DNA from: DATDPY01 sp964395765
Lineage (GTDB): Bacteria; Bacteroidota; Bacteroidia; Cytophagales; Cyclobacteriaceae
Direction of reading: 5' to 3'
Length of the DNA: 16,289 bases
Assembly (NCBI GenBank): GCA_964395765.1
Contig: CAYNCU010000090.1
Span: 1 to 16,289 of the forward strand
Shown here: one piece after another, positions 14,629-16,289 of the stretch
Numbering within the stretch: the stretch's first letter is position 1
Layout of the letters: every line of letters begins with the position of its first letter
Notes under the pieces: generated by a model
The model's input: the letters and a program-made list of their open reading frames with translations, nothing else
What the model was told of the DNA's origin: nothing
Databases searched by the model: none
Position numbers and translations under genes: made by a program

Positions 14629-15599
14629 ATCACTTTTCTCCTTATATAAGAAGCCGGCAGGCTGAAGCGGTAAAATGTACCGGCCGGATCAACTAGATCT
14701 TCAATTACCTTACTGATTTTTTCCGGGTCTTTTTCATCGATTACACTGGCAATCGCCGACATCATCTTAGCGCCAGGATCCGATTCCCCTGAAGTCGGGC
14801 CGTAGCAACCCCGGCAGGGGGCATTGCCCTTGATACAGCGATATCCGCAGCCGGACCTCGTGGCAGGGCCCATACAAAGCACACCCTGTTCCATAAAACA
14901 GGTTTCCCCGTCATCCTCGATTTCCCACGGACGATAGAATTTTTTTATTTTTTTGTTTTCCGTTTTTTTCCTCGTGCATTCTTCACATTGTGCCTTTGTT
15001 CCGGCACCGATTACAGAACCCCTGGGAGGAAGCTCAGCGCCGGATACGATAGCCGTGAAAACCTCAAGCAGCCTGTCGGTTTGTGGCGGGCATCCCGGCA
15101 TGAAATAATCTACTTCGGTAACTTCAGCCAGGGGCCTTACATCATTATAAAATTCCGGAAGTTCCAGCACGCCTTCTTCCACTTTATATTGTGGCTGGGG
15201 TCTGACTTTCGCGGGATTATGGGTGGATTCAGTTTCTTCATATACGCGCCGGAGAAGGTCTTCCCGGGTGGAAAAATTGGCCAGACCCGGTATTCCGCCC
15301 AGATGGGCACAACTCCCATAAGCCACCAGAATCTTACTTTTTTTCCGAAGCAACTGGGCCATATGTTCATTTTCACTGTTCCTTACGGCCCCGTTGAACA
15401 GGGTGATGTCTATATCATGATCCGGCATATTTTCAACATCCGAATACTTAATGTCCAGGGCTATCGGCCAGAATACGAGGTCGGCTGCTGCTACCACATC
15501 AAATAGCTTTTCATGGACATCCAGTACCGAAACACAGCATCCGCCACAGGCTGATGCCCAGTATACCGCCATTTTAAGTTTTGATTTTTTTTCTTCCAT
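14625..15599 (-). CDS. mvhG: [NiFe]-hydrogenase small subunit, Mvh-type
   Basis: This 324-residue protein is the electron-transfer subunit of the hydrogenase. The proximal [4Fe-4S] site is given by SACGGC (Cys18, Cys21), YGSCAHLGG (Cys97) and MPGCPP (Cys170), the standard pattern of the family. The C-terminal half has further cysteines for medial and distal clusters: CEEC (205, 208), Cys234, Cys242, Cys251, Cys255 and CRGC (262, 265). There is no twin-arginine signal or membrane anchor, so the enzyme is cytoplasmic, unlike uptake hydrogenases of group 1. It passes electrons from the Ni-Fe centre to MvhD. It begins 11 bases after the MvhD stop and overlaps the large-subunit gene by four bases. 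The extra acidic/lysine-rich linker around 209-233 (KKTENKKIKK) lies between the two halves. Confidence 0.93.
   Translation of the reverse strand: MEEKKSKLKMAVYWASACGGCCVSVLDVHEKLFDVVAAADLVFWPIALDIKYSDVENMPDHDIDITLFNGAVRNSENEHMAQLLRKKSKILVAYGSCAHLGGIPGLANFSTREDLLRRVYEETESTHNPAKVRPQPQYKVEEGVLELPEFYNDVRPLAEVTEVDYFMPGCPPQTDRLLEVFTAIVSGAELPPRGSVIGAGTKAQCEECTRKKTENKKIKKFYRPWEIEDDGETCFMEQGVLCMGPATRSGCGYRCIKGNAPCRGCYGPTSGESDPGAKMMSAIASVIDEKDPEKISKVIEDLVDPAGTFYRFSLPASYIRRKVI
14637..14643 (-). promoter_or_regulatory. Shine-Dalgarno AAGGAGA before large-subunit gene
   Basis: AAGGAGA lies eight bases before the ATG at 14628 on the - strand, inside the end of the small-subunit gene. It confirms the overlapping start of the large subunit. 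Confidence 0.75.
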
Positions 15600-15610
15600 G
15601 ACAGGATGTT

Positions 15611-16036
15611 TTAAGTTAGAAGCTCCATGGTCTCTTTAACCTTGCAGTGACCGAGGTCCGAGATCGTCTGAGTAAAACTGTTTACCAACTCGGTATATTG
15701 CTTTCCTTCACTGGCGCTGATCCATTCCAGTTTCAGTCTTTCCGGTTCAATACCCATTTGAATAATGTACTTTCTTAACAGGTGGTATCGCCGCAAACAC
15801 CGGTAATTTCCCTCCTGGTAATGACAGTCACCGGGATGACATCCGCATAAGAGTACTCCGTCGGCCCCTTTTCTGAAAGCGCGGAGGACGAGGGTGGGTT
15901 CAATTCTTCCGGAGCACATTACACGAATGACCCGGACATTCGGCTTGTATTCCATACGCGATGTCCCGGCCAGGTCGGCTCCTGTATAGGAACACCATTT
16001 ACATAGAAATGCGATTATTCGAGGATTATAGTCCAT
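15611..16036 (-). CDS. mvhD: MvhD-type hydrogenase iron-sulfur subunit
   Basis: This 141-residue protein is the delta subunit that connects Mvh hydrogenase to HdrA. It has the full family pattern: IIAFLCKWCSYTGADLAG (7-24, Cys12 and Cys15), VRVIRVMCSGRIEPTLVLRA (35-54, Cys41), KGADGVLLCGCHPGDCHYQE (56-75, Cys64, Cys66 and Cys71), GNYRC (Cys80) and an end with ISASEGKQY. In characterised complexes it carries a [2Fe-2S] cluster. Here it is a free protein, whereas in QmoB the same domain is fused to an HdrA part. It is the first gene of the operon. AAGGCGG (16045-16051), one mismatch from a perfect Shine-Dalgarno sequence, ends eight bases before the ATG and supports this start. The 250-base AT-rich region upstream should contain the operon promoter. 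Confidence 0.93.
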   Translation of the reverse strand: MDYNPRIIAFLCKWCSYTGADLAGTSRMEYKPNVRVIRVMCSGRIEPTLVLRAFRKGADGVLLCGCHPGDCHYQEGNYRCLRRYHLLRKYIIQMGIEPERLKLEWISASEGKQYTELVNSFTQTISDLGHCKVKETMELLT

Positions 16037-16118
16037 GTATTTTTCCGCCTTAACAAATCGGCTTTTTTTTAAAAAATTATTTAATTAAAAAATCAGTATT
16101 TAATATTTACCTATTTAT

Positions 16119-16142
16119 CCGGGTTATAAAACCTGGTCCCGG
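16119..16142 (-). repeat. alternative hairpin-forming repeat in operon leader
   Basis: On the + strand CCGGGTT (16119-16125) can pair with AACCTGG (16130-16136, one G-T pair), or its first five bases can pair instead with CCCGG (16138-16142). The two pairings exclude each other. It would lie about 80-105 bases upstream of the first start codon in the mRNA. No T tract follows on the - strand. Confidence 0.4.
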
Positions 16143-16272
16143 AAACCTTAACTTTTCTATATTGAGAACAAAAAGTGATCATCTTCGATAAAAGATGCTG
16201 AAAATTGACCGTTTTGAAAAATAAAAATTTTTAAAAAAGTATTAATTTTAATGTTCATTATTTCACATAAAT

Positions 16273-16284
16273 TTGTAATTACAA
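16273..16284. repeat. 12-base palindrome TTGTAATTACAA
   Basis: TTGTAATTACAA is a perfect palindrome about 240 bases upstream of the hydrogenase operon start. It could be an operator for a dimeric regulator of this operon or of whatever lies beyond the window edge. It is short and AT-rich, so support is weak. Confidence 0.35.
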
Positions 16285-16289
16285 GTTAT

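Larger units (their letters stand above)
16037..16289 (-). promoter_or_regulatory. leader and probable promoter region of hydrogenase operon
   Basis: This AT-rich stretch precedes the first hydrogenase gene and has no reading frame of note. It contains a GC-rich inverted repeat with two alternative pairings (16119-16142), a six-base hairpin CATCTT/AAGATG (16180-16197), and a 12-base perfect palindrome at the window edge (16273-16284). I could not find an unambiguous -33/-7 promoter pair; TACTTTTT-like and TATTTTTC-like near matches occur but without a -33 partner. Confidence 0.5.

Noticed and set aside
14988..15506. 172-residue + strand frame inside the small-subunit gene
   Set aside because: It lies opposite the conserved proximal-cluster motifs of the hydrogenase small subunit and has no features of its own.
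8394..16036. Interpretation of the operon as a methanogen-type heterodisulfide reductase
   Set aside because: No HdrB with CCG-domain cysteines is encoded, and the HdrC part is fused to a cytochrome b domain, which fits a quinone-linked complex better.
8394..16036. Interpretation as an F420- or NAD(P)-reducing hydrogenase
   Set aside because: No FrhB-like or diaphorase (HoxF/U-type) subunit is present; MvhD and HdrA proteins take that place.
1..16289. CRISPR array, tRNA/rRNA genes, insertion sequences or phage genes
   Set aside because: No spaced direct repeats, cloverleaf-like segments, transposase motifs or terminal inverted repeats were recognised by reading both strands.

Overview
The window looks like chromosomal DNA of a member of the Bacteroidota, probably one with an anaerobic or redox-flexible metabolism. 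Reasons: several secreted proteins have signal peptides ending in A-Q (LKAQ, ASAQ, VYAQ); it carries families common in that phylum (DUF5777-type barrel, paired YceI proteins, modular lipoprotein cytochromes with CX4CH haem motifs); and most genes lack a Shine-Dalgarno sequence. No rRNA, tRNA, CRISPR array, transposase or prophage gene was seen, and the exact lineage cannot be fixed from this sequence.

Layout. Positions 1-2275 (+ strand): the 3' part of a TPR protein gene, a zinc-independent quinone-oxidoreductase-like dehydrogenase, and a small basic secreted protein followed by a strong intrinsic terminator. Positions 2473-6598 (- strand, reading right to left): a cell-envelope redox cluster made of a three-domain cytochrome c lipoprotein, a one-domain cytochrome c lipoprotein, a DUF5777-like outer-membrane barrel, and two paralogous YceI proteins on either side of a membrane-anchored OB-fold protein. 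Positions 6599-7001 are a 400-base AT-rich spacer with a candidate promoter. Positions 7002-7709 (-) hold a TrmH-type tRNA methyltransferase. Positions 7848-8330 (+) hold a hydrogenase maturation protease.

Positions 8394-16036 (- strand) form a compact six-gene operon, in order of transcription: MvhD-type iron-sulfur protein, [NiFe]-hydrogenase small subunit, [NiFe]-hydrogenase large subunit, a first HdrA-like flavoprotein, a fusion of an HdrC-type di-[4Fe-4S] domain with a six-helix cytochrome b domain (QmoC-like), and a second HdrA-like flavoprotein. No HdrB is present. The simplest reading is a cytoplasmic Mvh-type (group 3c-like) hydrogenase whose electrons pass through MvhD and two HdrA flavoproteins to a membrane HdrC/cytochrome b subunit and so exchange with the quinone pool. 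It would be a hydrogenase-Qmo hybrid, not a heterodisulfide reductase.

The two HdrA proteins have lost complementary parts. The first keeps the inserted ferredoxin domain but has no C-terminal ferredoxin and a nearly cysteine-free N-terminus. The second keeps the N-terminal cysteines and the C-terminal ferredoxin but lacks the insert. This suggests an obligate HdrA heteromer, possibly with a quinone branch and a ferredoxin branch. That is an inference from domain content, not a demonstrated activity.
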